Source: Sitta carolinensis
Taxonomy: Eukaryota; Chordata; Aves; Passeriformes; Sittidae
NCBI GenBank assembly: GCA_032173965.1
Contig: CM063283.1
Span: 82,214,743-82,278,742 of the forward strand
Direction: 5' to 3'
DNA length: 64,000 bases
Within the stretch, counting starts at the first letter, position 1, and every line of letters begins with the position of its first letter. This document shows positions 1 to 10,958 of the stretch, piece after piece. Position numbers and translations under genes: made by a program. The notes under the pieces are model-generated. The model searched no databases. It saw only the letters and a program-made list of their open reading frames with translations, and was not told the DNA's origin.

Positions 1-1480
1 GCTCCTGCAATTAAATGTATCGCTGTCAAGAGGAAAGGAAAATGAGTGTTCAATAAAAAAGGTAACGAATAAAAAGCCGGAGATGTGCATTTGTTGTAAT
101 CATTGGAAATTCTACCTGATTTTCTTTTTAGCTAATTTCTTTTAATTAAACGGTGAAAATAATCGGCGAAACAAAAATGCTGTTTTAAAAGTGTTGCCTG
201 TTCTGGCTGGCGGTGGGTGGGTGGGTGCACGGAGGGGGACGTGTGCTGCAGCCAAACAAGTTTCGAGGTGCCTCGGAGATACGTGTCGGTGTGTTCGGAG
301 GATTCGGAGTGGGTTGTTTGGCTGGGGGGTATCCGTAGGTAGGGAATCTTTCCAGATGCGTGTGAACATTGCAGGATGCGTCTCCTTGTTTATTGTTATT
401 ATGTTGTCTGAAGATACTGTAGGGGGAGATTAAAATCTAAAATGTTTCTCTGGATATCGAGCTATCCTGCTGTATTCAGCAGAGGGGTAATTTGTTAACA
501 CGGGAGTGTGTACACGACAAATAGAGCGTTAAACCTTTTTTTTTTTTTTTTTTTTTTTTTATTATTATTTTCTTTCTCTTTTTTTCTTTTTTTTTTTTTC
601 CCCAACGAAACATATCCTGCTGGATTTAACATAGAACTGGCAATAATTTCCCCACCTTATTCTTGGTAGGCTGCAGTTATTTTTATTGTACTTCTGGAAT
701 AATTATTATTCTGTGCGCTTGAATAGCTGCCTGAAATTCGTCTCCAGATAACAGCGCCGGCATTTCCAGCGCCTCTCCGCACCGTTTGATCCCCATGCGG
801 AGTCAACTTCCCAGCTATTTATTTCTGTCTCTTCTCCTCGGGCTTTAACGCGAAGGGTTATTCGGTATTTGGAGGAATTTTGTATTCTGGTCGTTTGGCT
901 TTTTACGTCCCTCTCGTTCCCTCGCCTCGAGTTTGAGATAATCAGAGCCCATCATCACGCCACTCTCTGCTCTGAACCGCAACCAAAGCAGGCTCCTCGT
1001 TGGAGCAAGGGACCATTGTTTCTTTTCCGGGGGAGTGTGGGACTGTTCTGAAAATTAGCAGAACATTAAAACACTAAAAATACGTTTAATTAATCTAAGG
1101 ATGTCCTCAGCACCAGAGTTAACACTTCCACAGGAGGAGGGAAAAAAATAATAATCGAGGAAGCAATTAATAAAGGGCTTTAAAAAAAAATCAATCTCCC
1201 CCTGTGCGAATTTAAAATGATTATCTAGGGGACAAGGATTGATCATTTGATCTCGGCACTGCGGATATCCCTGACATTTATTATATTGTCGTGTCTCGGT
1301 GGCATCCTTCCTCCAGAGTTCGTTTAACAAGTGAGGGAGCGGAGGAAGCCTTACAACTTAACAAACAGGTCTTGTCATCGCAAACGCCAATCAAATCCGA
1401 GGCTCTAATGTATATCACACGGCACCACATAAATAATAAAGGCAAACGATAGACGGGGAAGTAACGTATGGCTGAGGAAA
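1..1480. other. AT-rich non-coding flank of the first CpG island
   Basis: No exon is recognisable. The stretch is mixed AT-rich sequence with islands of CpG (for example around 230-310 and 740-860) and a long T run. The CpG content here is higher than in the bulk of the window, so this is probably the shore of the island that starts near 1,480. The small open frames in it do not resemble known proteins. Conserved regulatory sequence is plausible but cannot be shown from one genome. Confidence 0.5.
535..600. repeat. poly-T / T-rich low-complexity tract
   Basis: About 26 T in a row at 535-560 are followed by ATT triplets and further T-rich sequence to 600. The tract could be the end of an old retroposed element on the minus strand or a simple expansion. 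I see no identifiable element body beside it. Confidence 0.9.
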
Positions 1481-3260
1481 GATCCCGGCACGACACACTG
1501 CTTGTGCCTCTCTCATGCAGTCTGCGAGTGTAAGGCTCGTAGAGGATTGCTGTACAGGCTGGTGCGTGTTGCGAGGGTGTCACGGACACGCGGGATACCG
1601 GCACTCATTCCCCCGTGGGAGAGGCTCCGTACCGCGGCTGAGGCACCGCCGCGGAAACTTTCCGTATCCCTCGTCTCGAACGGCACCGATCCCCACCATG
1701 CCCAGTCCCTCTCTGCCTCCCTCGCAGCAAGCAGCAATCAAGGATAAATATTTACTGACTCCGTTTCCCCAGCGCCGGAGAGGCACGGCGCGTGTCGGCT
1801 TCCCCGAGCTGCCGGAGTTTGCACCAAGTCGGCCGGATCCCCTCTTTCCTCCCTCTCGCCCCCGTCCCGCTCTCCTCCCCGCAGCTCCCCCCTGCGCCCA
1901 GCCCCACGCCTGCAGCCCCCGCGAGCTGCGGGACCACGCTCGTCCCGGAGCCCCCCGGGCGCCTCCTGCCACTGCCGGGGCTCCTGCCCCGAGGACAGGG
2001 GCAAATCCAAGCCTGCTCAGATAGAGGGGGGAAAAAAACTCTCTTGCCTGTTTCACATCCCTCCCTCCCTGCTTCCCAGCAGCGCTCGGCGGGAAGGTTG
2101 ATTGGCCCCGCTTCCCGCAATGCGAGGGGCGCAGCTCGGCGCGGAGCAGCCACCGGGCGCGCAAGTGGCGCGGGCCACCGCCACCGGGAGCCCTCGACGG
2201 CAGCAGGGAGGCGGAAGCCGAGGGGAGCCTTGCAGCCGGGGGGAACTTGCCTCCGACTCGTTACGAAAGAGAAAAGCGAGACAAAGCACCGGAAAGGGAG
2301 AAACCCGGGAAAATAATAAAACAAATACACAAACAAACAAACAAAAACGGACCAGTGCAAAGCTCAACTCTCCCGGGGATCCGGCCTCCACGCCGCTCCG
2401 CGGACCCTCGCGGGGGCGGAGAGCAAGGAGGCGCGGGCAGCCCCACGGGCGCGCACGGCCCCACTGCGCAACGCGGGTCTCTGCGAGGGATGCCGGCCCG
2501 GCCCGGCCCAGCGGCGCGGCAGGGAGCGGCGGGAGGCGGAGAGCGCCCCCGGGCCCCCCTCTCTGCGCAGCCCGCGGCTGTGCTGGGACCTAGGGCAAGG
2601 TGGTGCAGGTGGGAACAAAATTGGGGGTCAGTTTCGACGGCCACTACAAACTTTGACGGCGGGTTCAGAGAGGAATTGCCTTTATTTCTGCTCCTGATAA
2701 TGGGCTGGGGAGGGGGGATGCAAAGAGGGATAAAGGGAAGGAGAAAGAGAGAGAAGGAACTGCCACCCAAATACCATTCCCTTGCAGGAACGGAACTCCT
2801 GGGACTCTGTCGCAAACATAAAAAGTCCCAGCGCTCCTCGGAACTTCCCTCTGCCCCCGGCTCACCGCGACACCCTGGGTACCTCCTTGCCGTTCCGCAA
2901 GCCACCCCGCTTTCCCAGATCCCCCCTTGCAGGACAGGCCATCAGCGGCACATTGAGGGCTGTCCCGATTGCCCGTCTTGCCGGCTCACCTGAGGGCACC
3001 ATGCCCCCAAATCCTTCTCCTCTGCCCTTCCTACTGCTCTGGGAAAACGGACAGGAGCCCTCTGCCCGTCGGGGGCCCTAACTGGACAAAAGCGGGACCC
3101 GTTTATTCTACCCCTCTTCCTTTCCCCACCGCCGCCCCTACGGGGCTGATCGCTCCCCACAGACCGGAACCCGCCCCCGGCTGCCCCCTCCCCACAGCGA
3201 GAAGGGGCATCTGCGAGCAGGGCAGCCTGGCAGCGGATAGTCCGGATCTTGGACTGCAGA
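1480..3260. promoter_or_regulatory. CpG island 1 (candidate promoter region)
   Basis: This stretch of about 1.8 kb is visibly GC-rich with dense CpG, in sharp contrast to the AT-rich, CpG-poor rest of the window. Such islands in vertebrates usually mark promoters of housekeeping or developmental genes or of lncRNAs. Several frames of 160-250 codons are open on both strands at once, which is expected because GC-rich DNA has few stop codons. None resembles a known protein and they overlap each other. The direction of transcription cannot be decided from sequence alone. The island edge at 1,735-1,755 contains AT-rich sequence (GGATAAATATTTACTG), a possible but unproven TATA-like element. Promoter function is inferred from composition only. 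Confidence 0.7.
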
Positions 3261-4778
3261 GGAGCGTTTATTTAGCGTGGTATCAATCCATGTGTTATTT
3301 TCTAATTCCTTTTTCAAAAGAAGCTCTTGACCGTTGTGGTTTTTCTCCGAGTTAAACGAGAGGAAAAATCATGACTGAGTTTAAACGTTGCATTAGCTTT
3401 AAGCATATCCTGGGCAAAGTATTGAATTTCATATTTATAGAAGGAATTTACATTTGTACATTTACTCATGTTACGACGTAGGGCGAAACTGATTTCCTCC
3501 CACCCTCCCCCCTTCAGTTTATTTTGGTCGAAATGGGGCAAATGAACAAACAGAAAAATCATCGGTTTAATCCACGTTTTAATAAGCGCTGACCCGAAGA
3601 GCAAGATTTTGTTGAGTAGATAACTGAGTCCCCTCTCTCTCCATCTCCCTCCCTCCTTCCCTCTCTCTCTGGTGATTAATTCAGGGACTGTAATCATGGA
3701 CATTGTACATCAAACCTTTCTGCTCACGCTACAGACTCCTGCAGATCTTTATTGGTTTACATGAAAGCGAGTAAACATATTTCAGAGGATGCCCTTTCAA
3801 TCTGGCTCCATTTCCACAGCACATAATTCCAAGGACAATTTGTTTTAATAATAAGAATGGATGCAGTGTTAATGGTTTTCAATTTGTGTTTAAAAAAAAA
3901 AAATTAAATATTTATAAGTATCGATCGAGGGTTTCAGGATTTTACAGACGTCTTAACACATTTCATAGATGGGATTTTTTTTTAATTTAGAAACCTGCAT
4001 CGTATTCTCTTTTATGCTGTTTATTGATTTAAGCAGCATCCGTGTCTCAAGCGAGAGACTAATAGATTTTCATTAAAATAGGCTCTCTTAATCCTGATCG
4101 TGAATGGATATGATTGATCCATCCAGCACACTACACATCTATAATATTAATAAAGGACATTATCATGGCAGGATTTGCTTTTCCGTCATCAGGATACTTT
4201 TGTTTTTTCCCCTTCCTTGCAACCCTAAAGATTTATTTGGGAGCTGTAAAATAGCCCACAGGAGGGAGATGCTTTGGGAAGAATACATTTTTATATTAGA
4301 TTTTTTTCGGTGGTTTTAGTGGAAAGATTTTTTTCTTTAATTTACAAACTGCTGTGGGAACATATGGTGAAAATTAAACTGTTTGCCCTGCAAATCTAAT
4401 CTTAAAACATTTATGTTGAATTTTATTTTTAGAAAAACATTTTAAAGGAGAGGAAAACAATCTTGTATGAAAAGTAAAATAAAGAATATTTGAAAGGGTA
4501 TAGTTTAAACTAACAATAGCCTACTTCACCGGCTGATGCTGCTGGACTGGTATCGTACCTGATGAATATGTTACGAAGTGGTCGGGACAGCAGCGGCTAC
4601 AGTAATTAATGGAGTGTGACAGAAATGCTAAGGGCTTAATTGTCTTTATTCCGACTTGTAGTAACGTAACCAAAGGGATACATTAATTCAGTACCAAAAC
4701 ACTCTCTCCTCTCTCCTACACCAAGGTACAAGCAAACACAGGCATTCACACATGCACACAACACCTCTTCCATATCAC
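3260..4778. other. AT-rich spacer between the CpG islands, possible conserved regulatory sequence
   Basis: No coding signal. The stretches at about 3,690-4,200 and 4,500-4,720 are of higher complexity than ordinary spacer and hold many TAAT/ATTA homeodomain-type cores, a GTAAACA forkhead-type core near 3,770 and ATTAATAAAGG-type sequence. That is the look of conserved enhancers beside developmental genes. There is no alignment here to test it. Confidence 0.35.
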
Positions 4779-4792
4779 ATTATATTATATAT

Positions 4793-4842
<50 letters not shown>
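4779..4842. repeat. (AT)n microsatellite
   Basis: The core is an uninterrupted alternating AT run from about 4,796 to 4,841, preceded by imperfect TATATTA units. It is self-complementary and likely variable in length. Confidence 0.95.
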
Positions 4843-4845
<3 letters not shown>

Positions 4846-5083
4846 TGTGTCTTTCCAGCAACATTAATTACTCATATATTCATTACAGGGAGCCTAGAAA
4901 TGTTCAAATCCTCATCTACTTTTACTTCTGCAAAATTAAACATTCACGAGGTGAATTACAATAAGCAATTGCCTTTGTGTGTAATTAATTACGATGCAGT
5001 GGGTCAGCATAATGGGCGAGTAGTCCCCTTGCTTTCAGTCGCCCTGGATAACTCGAGCAGAATAGGAAGAGCCTGTGAGTGGG

Positions 5084-5125
<42 letters not shown>
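5084..5125. repeat. poly-A run of about 42 bases
   Basis: An uninterrupted A run follows GAGTGGG and precedes GTTGAGAG. No element body with matching target duplications is evident around it, so its origin (retroposed tail or simple expansion) is open. Confidence 0.95.
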
Positions 5126-5128
<3 letters not shown>

Positions 5129-5387
5129 GAGAGCTGTAAAGTTTGTACTGAATTTAGCAACACGAAATACACACAGAGAGAATTGTTTGCCTTCTCTAGT
5201 GATGTGCGAGGGACGCTGCAATTTTGAACTCTGTAATAATGATTAATAAGTCAAAAGGACATATTTTTCTTTTATGGTATGCAGCGCTCAAGGGAATATT
5301 CCGTGTATGTCTTTAAAACGAAGTAGGAATATTTACACACATGCACAGAGTTAGCAACAGCACCGAAGAAAGAAAAAAATCCTCGAA

Positions 5388-5463
5388 TATTTCAGTGAAC
5401 TATTACATTTTTTCAATTATTTCCCAATGAGTATTTCAATGAACTGTTACATTTTCCCAATTC
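5388..5463. repeat. short tandem duplication, 44-bp unit
   Basis: TATTTCAGTGAAC at 5,388 recurs as TATTTCAATGAAC at 5,432. The following bases (ATTACATTTT... versus GTTACATTTT...CCAATT) also correspond. The two copies differ by a few substitutions and small length changes, so this is an old local duplication. Confidence 0.8.
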
Positions 5464-5635
5464 ACAAGGAAGATTTATGGGATTATTAAGATTTCTAGTG
5501 GAAATATTATACAGTGGAAGTTTATCGTCTCTCAGGGATTGTACACCATTTGATATCAATTTCCAGATGTTATGATCTTTTTTCAGAAAATAATTGAGTA
5601 TATTAACTTCTTCCCTACAGAAGACTATTTAGGAC

Positions 5636-5672
5636 TTTATTTATTTATTTATTTATTTACTTACTTATTTTG
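5636..5672. repeat. (TTTA)n microsatellite
   Basis: Six or more TTTA units with terminal ACTT variants. Confidence 0.9.
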
Positions 5673-5839
5673 TTAAGGGCACAACTATTTTCCTCCCAGC
5701 CCTCCCTTACCGAACTAAATGGTTGAAATATCAGGGTGAACTTCAATCAGATAACTCAAGGGAAGGAATAATTCATTTGCCACCTTATTGCAAGGAGAAG
5801 CCCGTGAATTTAGCTATGTGTTAAAATAAAAATAAAAAT

Positions 5840-6620
5840 AAGGTGCGTCCGAGAGCGCCCGCCTGGCGATTCCGCTGCCCGCCGCGGGCGGGGCTGGAGG
5901 CCGGGCGCTCTCTCTCGGTGGGCGCCGGGCCCCCGCGGGTGGCCGGGGGCAGGCGCGGCCCCGAACGAGCGGCCCGAGCCGGGCCGGGAGCGCGCAATCG
6001 GGGCACGTCGGGGCGGCCCCGCGCGTTCCCGAGCGCCGCGCGCGCCCGCCCGGCCCGGCGGGTGCCGAGCGGGGCCCGCGGCGGGGCCCGGCGGCGCGCC
6101 CCGGACAGCCGCAGCCCGCGGGCCCTGCGGCCCCGCTCCGCCGTCCGGCGGGGCCCGGCGGCCGCAGCGGGCCGACCCTCCCGCTCCCTCGCCCGCCGCT
6201 CCGGCCGAGGCTCCGCCGGCCCCCGCTGCCTCTGTGGCAGGCGAGGCGGGATTCGGCCCGGCCCGGCCCGGCCCGTCGCGGGGCACAGCCCGGGACAGAG
6301 GCTTTGTAGCGGTGCCCGGGAGAGGCGCAGGGCAGACGCTGCCCTCCTGCCCTGTCCCCAGCTCTACAGCCTGCGGCTGGCCGGGGTGTCCCTTCCCCTG
6401 AGCTGTCCCTCGACCCCGGGAGGGAAGCAGTGGGTGTTGCCCTGGCATCTCCCTCGAAGAAGGGTCGCACTGGGTCCCCCTGGTCCCCGCTGAGCCGGTT
6501 CCCGCCCCGGCTGCCGCCCCTGGCAGCCGCGGCCCTCGACCGGCAGAGTACCCCCCTGCCCGGCCGCCGTTGGAAGAAATGGGGCCGGCCAGAGCGAGGA
6601 TTCACCCCAAAAAAAGGAGT
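5840..6620. promoter_or_regulatory. CpG island 2 (candidate promoter region)
   Basis: This is the most extreme GC stretch in the window, with dense CpG and runs such as repeated GGCCC around 6,258-6,275. It begins abruptly after AATAAAAATAAAAATAAGG. Long frames of 212-263 codons are open on the minus strand and 216 on the plus strand over the same bases. Their products are arginine-, alanine-, glycine- and proline-rich with no recognisable domain, so they are composition artefacts. The several runs of G and C could form G-quadruplexes. Use as a promoter is inferred from composition, and which strand would be transcribed is unknown. Confidence 0.7.
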
Positions 6621-8208
6621 TAAGGACTGTGTCGGACTTCGATGCCCCTACAAGGCATTGAAGTGGGCAGCGAGGGGGCTAACATTTCACAGGTTACCTC
6701 ACCTCGCGTTTATCGAGGTAGTTAAAGGGAATAAAAGAGTTGAGGGAGAAGGAGAGAGAAAGAAAATCAACTTTAAGAGACTCTGGGTTTAAATAGCAGG
6801 CTTTGATATTTTGACAGTAAAATGGAAAACACTTAACAGGAGTCAAGTTTTGATGTCTGAGGCTGGCAGCGCCCCCTAAAATTATATTGTCTTGCCTGCT
6901 GCTTCAAATTGGACCCAGGACCTTATAACGTCTCTCCAGGTCTTTATCTGCAGCCCTTCTGATTGCAAAACCATAGCTGTATCGTTTTACACCAGTCAAC
7001 TAAGCAAGTGCCAGTGGAATAAAATCCACAAAGTGCACACACATACCAGCTCTACAGCTAAAGCAGTCTGTTCTTTGCAAGTTGTAAAGGCCTGCAAATT
7101 AAATACCAATTACTGGAAGCAATAAAACGTTTTTTATTGCACGAAACCTACTTAAAACAGAAAAGAATAGTCGTTTTATTTTGAGGAGGGGGACAGGGGG
7201 CAGCTCTCAAAGACATATATTGGCAGAGAAAGATTATATACAGCGCCTGCACGAGCCCACAATGGAGACATTCTATGGCCAGCAGCAGGCAGGGCTTCTC
7301 CCTGCATTGTACAAAGGGGGGTTCTGCAGAGGTGCTTATGATAGGGATTATTGTAGGTGAGATTTAGGGAGGTAGGAAGCTGGGGAACAGTAGCTCTAGG
7401 TAGGAGCAAGTGGTGCAAACAAGTTATATGACAGCAATACGGTGTGCTTTTGAGGTCCTTTCCAAATGGGGTACAAAGGGGTTAGTGATGAAAACTACCG
7501 GATGTCTCCTCCTTCCCCTGTCCACTTTTCCTTCCCCTGTTTGGGAAAGAATGGGTTGCTAGCTTTCTCTCATAAACATTGCAGGAAAAGGCCCCCAGTC
7601 TCCTACTGTGCTCTCTGGCCCTCAGTGGGGGATCCCTCTGAGAGGCAGCAAGGCAGGGTGCAGCTCCCTGGCACTGCCAGCTAGCTCCACAGCAAGATTG
7701 CCATTTTCCACAGATATCCTCAGCTTTTTACAGAGCAAAATGATGCCAGCAAATGAGCCAGTGGGAGGAAAGTTTATACAGATGAGACAACTTCAGCTTT
7801 GCCTGAGTTCAGGTGTCATTCACAACAACACAGTCACGTGTTTAGCACAAAGAAAGAGGAGTGAAAGTAGCCAAAAATCCATGCTCTGGCAGAAGATAAA
7901 GTGTGATAAGTGATATTACAAACGTCACTTAATTTACTCATCCCTTGAATTGCATGTTGAAACCTCTCCCTGATACATGCGTCCCACTCCTAATTTCCCT
8001 ACTGTTTCATTACTCCCAGAATATCCCATGTTTGTGGTTTGATTTTATGCTGTGCCCATGCTTCACCTTTGGCTTCTCTTAATGCCAGGAATTGCCTGTG
8101 AATGGGACAGGACAGCCTTTGGGATCACCTACCATGTGTAGTGGGTCATGACATTTACGCTGATGGGAGTTTGCATGGTACTACTTTAAACAGGCTTGGA
8201 ATTAGTGG
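6621..8208. other. non-coding sequence downstream of CpG island 2
   Basis: Composition falls back to AT-rich within a few hundred bases. At 6,870-6,880 there is a GCGCCCCCT core, which matches half of a CTCF-type motif, but the other half does not match. No exon, RNA gene or mobile element is recognised. Confidence 0.4.
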
Positions 8209-8275
8209 GGTTTTTTGGGTTTTTTTGTTTTTTTTTTTTTTTTGGTTGTTTGGAGGTTTTTTTGGGGTTTTGTTG

Positions 8276-8306
<31 letters not shown>

Positions 8307-8307
8307 T
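8209..8307. repeat. T/G low-complexity tract with (TTTTG)n
   Basis: A run of GTTTTTT-type sequence ends in five to six TTTTG pentamers at about 8,276-8,305. Open frames across it encode only phenylalanine/leucine-rich or lysine/asparagine-rich low-complexity peptides. Confidence 0.9.
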
Positions 8308-10863
8308 CCAATGACAAAAGCAATTTGGGGATTGCAAGCTTGTTTCTTAACATGACCTCATTCTGAGTGAACGAGGTTCTCCCACTCACCAGAGTGTATT
8401 ATACAGAGCCAGGCTACAGCAACAAAGATCTTCCAAGCTAATTACCCACAAGCGTGCAGGCTTTCTGTGGATGAATTGGATTTAGAAATGCTTGAAGACT
8501 AGATTTGACTAGACTTAGAAACACAGGGAAAACTGAAACTCTGCCATGTGGTTTACGGCCACTTCAAAGCTCCCCTTCACTTGCCATGTGAAATCTACAA
8601 GTTTTGAAATGAAGGATTTAAGTGCTGGAATGATGCCTGTGCTGTAAGGAGAGCAAAGGTGCAGGCAGGCCTGGGCTTTTGCCTGGCTTGGAGGAGCCAC
8701 CACCACAAGAACTTGGGTGATGGAAAGGGCCCTGGAATGGTACTCACTTCCAAGGAGCCCCCAGAGATGATGGTCATAAGGTAACTGGGAAGTGGTGAGG
8801 TTTACCTCTAGCACCAGTGGAAAGAGTGATGCTGCTGGGCTTGCTGGCACCAGTAGAGCAAAAGTGAAATGTTTTCCTTCCTCTGTTCAAAATAAGGGGG
8901 ACTTGGGTCTTATTTTCCCAGATGACAGTCTTTTTTTTCTTGGTTGAACTTTCCTTTCACCCCTGAAGCAAGAAGTGTCCTGCCAGTGGTTGCCCAAGGT
9001 TCACTCACAAGGGCTCAGTAGCTCGACAGTAAAGATGTGATTTTTAGCACTAGTTGGGTCTCCTGATGTCAGCCCCAAGGAAATGGAGGCCCAGGGCTGA
9101 CATCTTCAGATCCCTCTGCTGCACTGTGTCCTCATTTAATGCTGAGTGAGGAAAAACTGTGGGGAGCAAAAGGTTTAATGGCATAGTAATGCTGCTCTGT
9201 TTGGGGCAGGAGGTGAGTCACTGTTAGAAACAAAAGTTGTTGGTTGGTTTTTTTTTTTCCTGAAAGAGGGGAATTCTGTCCTCAACATCGCTATATAAGT
9301 AGGACTTAGGCTACTGCACACTGAAATTTCAGCATGCGCTCCCGTTTACACCCCTTGCTACATGTCCACACACACAAATATTCACCCATTGACAAGGCTG
9401 TGGACGTTTCTGGTTTTGTTTAAAAATTGGCTGCCTGCAGCCTCCCCTTAGTTCCTCTGGGTATGCATGAGCAGCTGTGGAGAGCTGCAAGGCTAGCCAA
9501 AAGACCTTGTAGCCCCCACAGATGTCAATTAGTTTCTCTCGGGCTTCCTTTGGATACACTCGGGTCTTGAGACCTCCATGTGCTGACTTATTTGTAAAGC
9601 ATGAGTTATTCACTAACTCCGTGTTACTAATTAGAAGATTATCAGCTCTTGGTTCGCTTGCCTGCTGCAGGGAGGTTCCAAGGAAAGCCTCTTACAGACC
9701 ACGCTGAAGGAAAGCGTGGATTGATTTCTGTGGTGGAACACTCCTGCTTTACACATTAAGGAGCAACTGGAGGGATAGGAATGGTTTGGAGACCCTGAGT
9801 GCCTTTCCAGGCTTGAGTAACCCAGCAAGCAGCTTGCTGCAGCTGCACCACCCTGGATTGGTGAGAGCTGGCTGGCTGCTGATGGAGTCAAGCCCAGGTA
9901 TGGGGGCCAAAGATTTCAGAAAAACATGCAACAAGTCCATGTTGGGCTGTAGGAGTGGGGAAAAACCTGCATAAGCCCTTCTGGCAGCTAGGAAAAGACA
10001 AGGAGTTGGGTCCTAAAAGTGCAAGGAGGAAGGGAACAGTTAAATACATTGCCTCTAGACACTGCAGCTTTTTAAACTAGTTAAACTGACTGCACTCCTC
10101 TGGGAATCCGTTTTAGAGGAGGCAAAATTGAGTGCATCTTTAATTTGCCTAATTTTCTTCATCCTATGTATTTTTGGAACCTCCCTGTGCTAATGAATCC
10201 TTGCTGTGTTCACGGGGAGTGAAACTTGTTAATATTAGCAGAGGTCATCATGGCCTTTCTCCGAGCCATCACTGTCCTTCCTGTTACTCGACCAAGCATT
10301 CATGTGGGTCATTCTGAGGAAGGAGGAGGGTCAGCTCAACCCACCTGAAGTTTAACCTCTTGTCTTTGATAGAAGACACACTTTGATCTAAGGTGTGGCA
10401 TGAAGTGCAATATAAAGTTAATATTTATAAGCTTATGTACAGAAAAGAAAGAAATAAAGAGGCACTAACATGAAAGTCTTGGTGCAGATAAAAACCACCA
10501 GTGTAAACTAGGAGACAAATCTGGGAACAAAAGAGGGTTTGGTGATGCTGCTGCTGATGCCGCTGATGCTGCATTTGGGAATATCTGGGAATTCTGGAAT
10601 ATTGTGATCTGTGATGGTGCCAGGGATTTCTTGTGTGCATTTAAGTCACTTCTTCATCTTTGTCTGCCTCAGTTTCCCATCAGTAAGGTGAGAATTAAAC
10701 AGAACATTTTGTCTTCTCTTCATTTGTCTGCATTATCTACACAATCTAAATAGTTTAGGGCATTGCTTCTATTTTTGTTGTGTCTACTGCTCAGCAGTTC
10801 CATGTTCCTTGGGCTCTTTAGGCATTTTCCATAACACAGATAATATGTGATATGTTTAACAGG

Positions 10864-10868
<5 letters not shown>
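8308..10868. other. non-coding sequence, nothing recognised apart from one hairpin
   Basis: Ordinary mixed-composition sequence. The only structure I see is a perfect 11-bp inverted repeat, GATGTCAGCCC / GGGCTGACATC, at 9,065-9,075 and 9,094-9,104 with an 18-base loop. That is shorter than a typical microRNA precursor. A run of CTG/GATGC triplets near 10,545-10,572 is too short to call a microsatellite. Confidence 0.5.

Positions 10869-10958
<90 letters not shown>
10869..10958. repeat. (CT)n followed by poly-T
   Basis: About 22 CT dinucleotides (10,869-10,912) run directly into about 46 T. The pyrimidine/purine asymmetry is complete across 90 bases. Open frames on both strands through it are low-complexity only. 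Confidence 0.95.

Noticed and set aside
1515..2993. Frames of 160-250 codons on both strands in the first CpG island
   Set aside because: Mutually overlapping, no family resemblance, composition artefact.
5810..6605. Overlapping frames of 212-263 codons on the minus strand and 216 on the plus strand in the second CpG island
   Set aside because: GC-rich DNA has few stops. The products are R/A/G/P-rich without domains and overlap on both strands.
6870..6882. GCGCCCCCT as a CTCF site
   Set aside because: Only the first half of the motif matches and the rest is AAAATTA.
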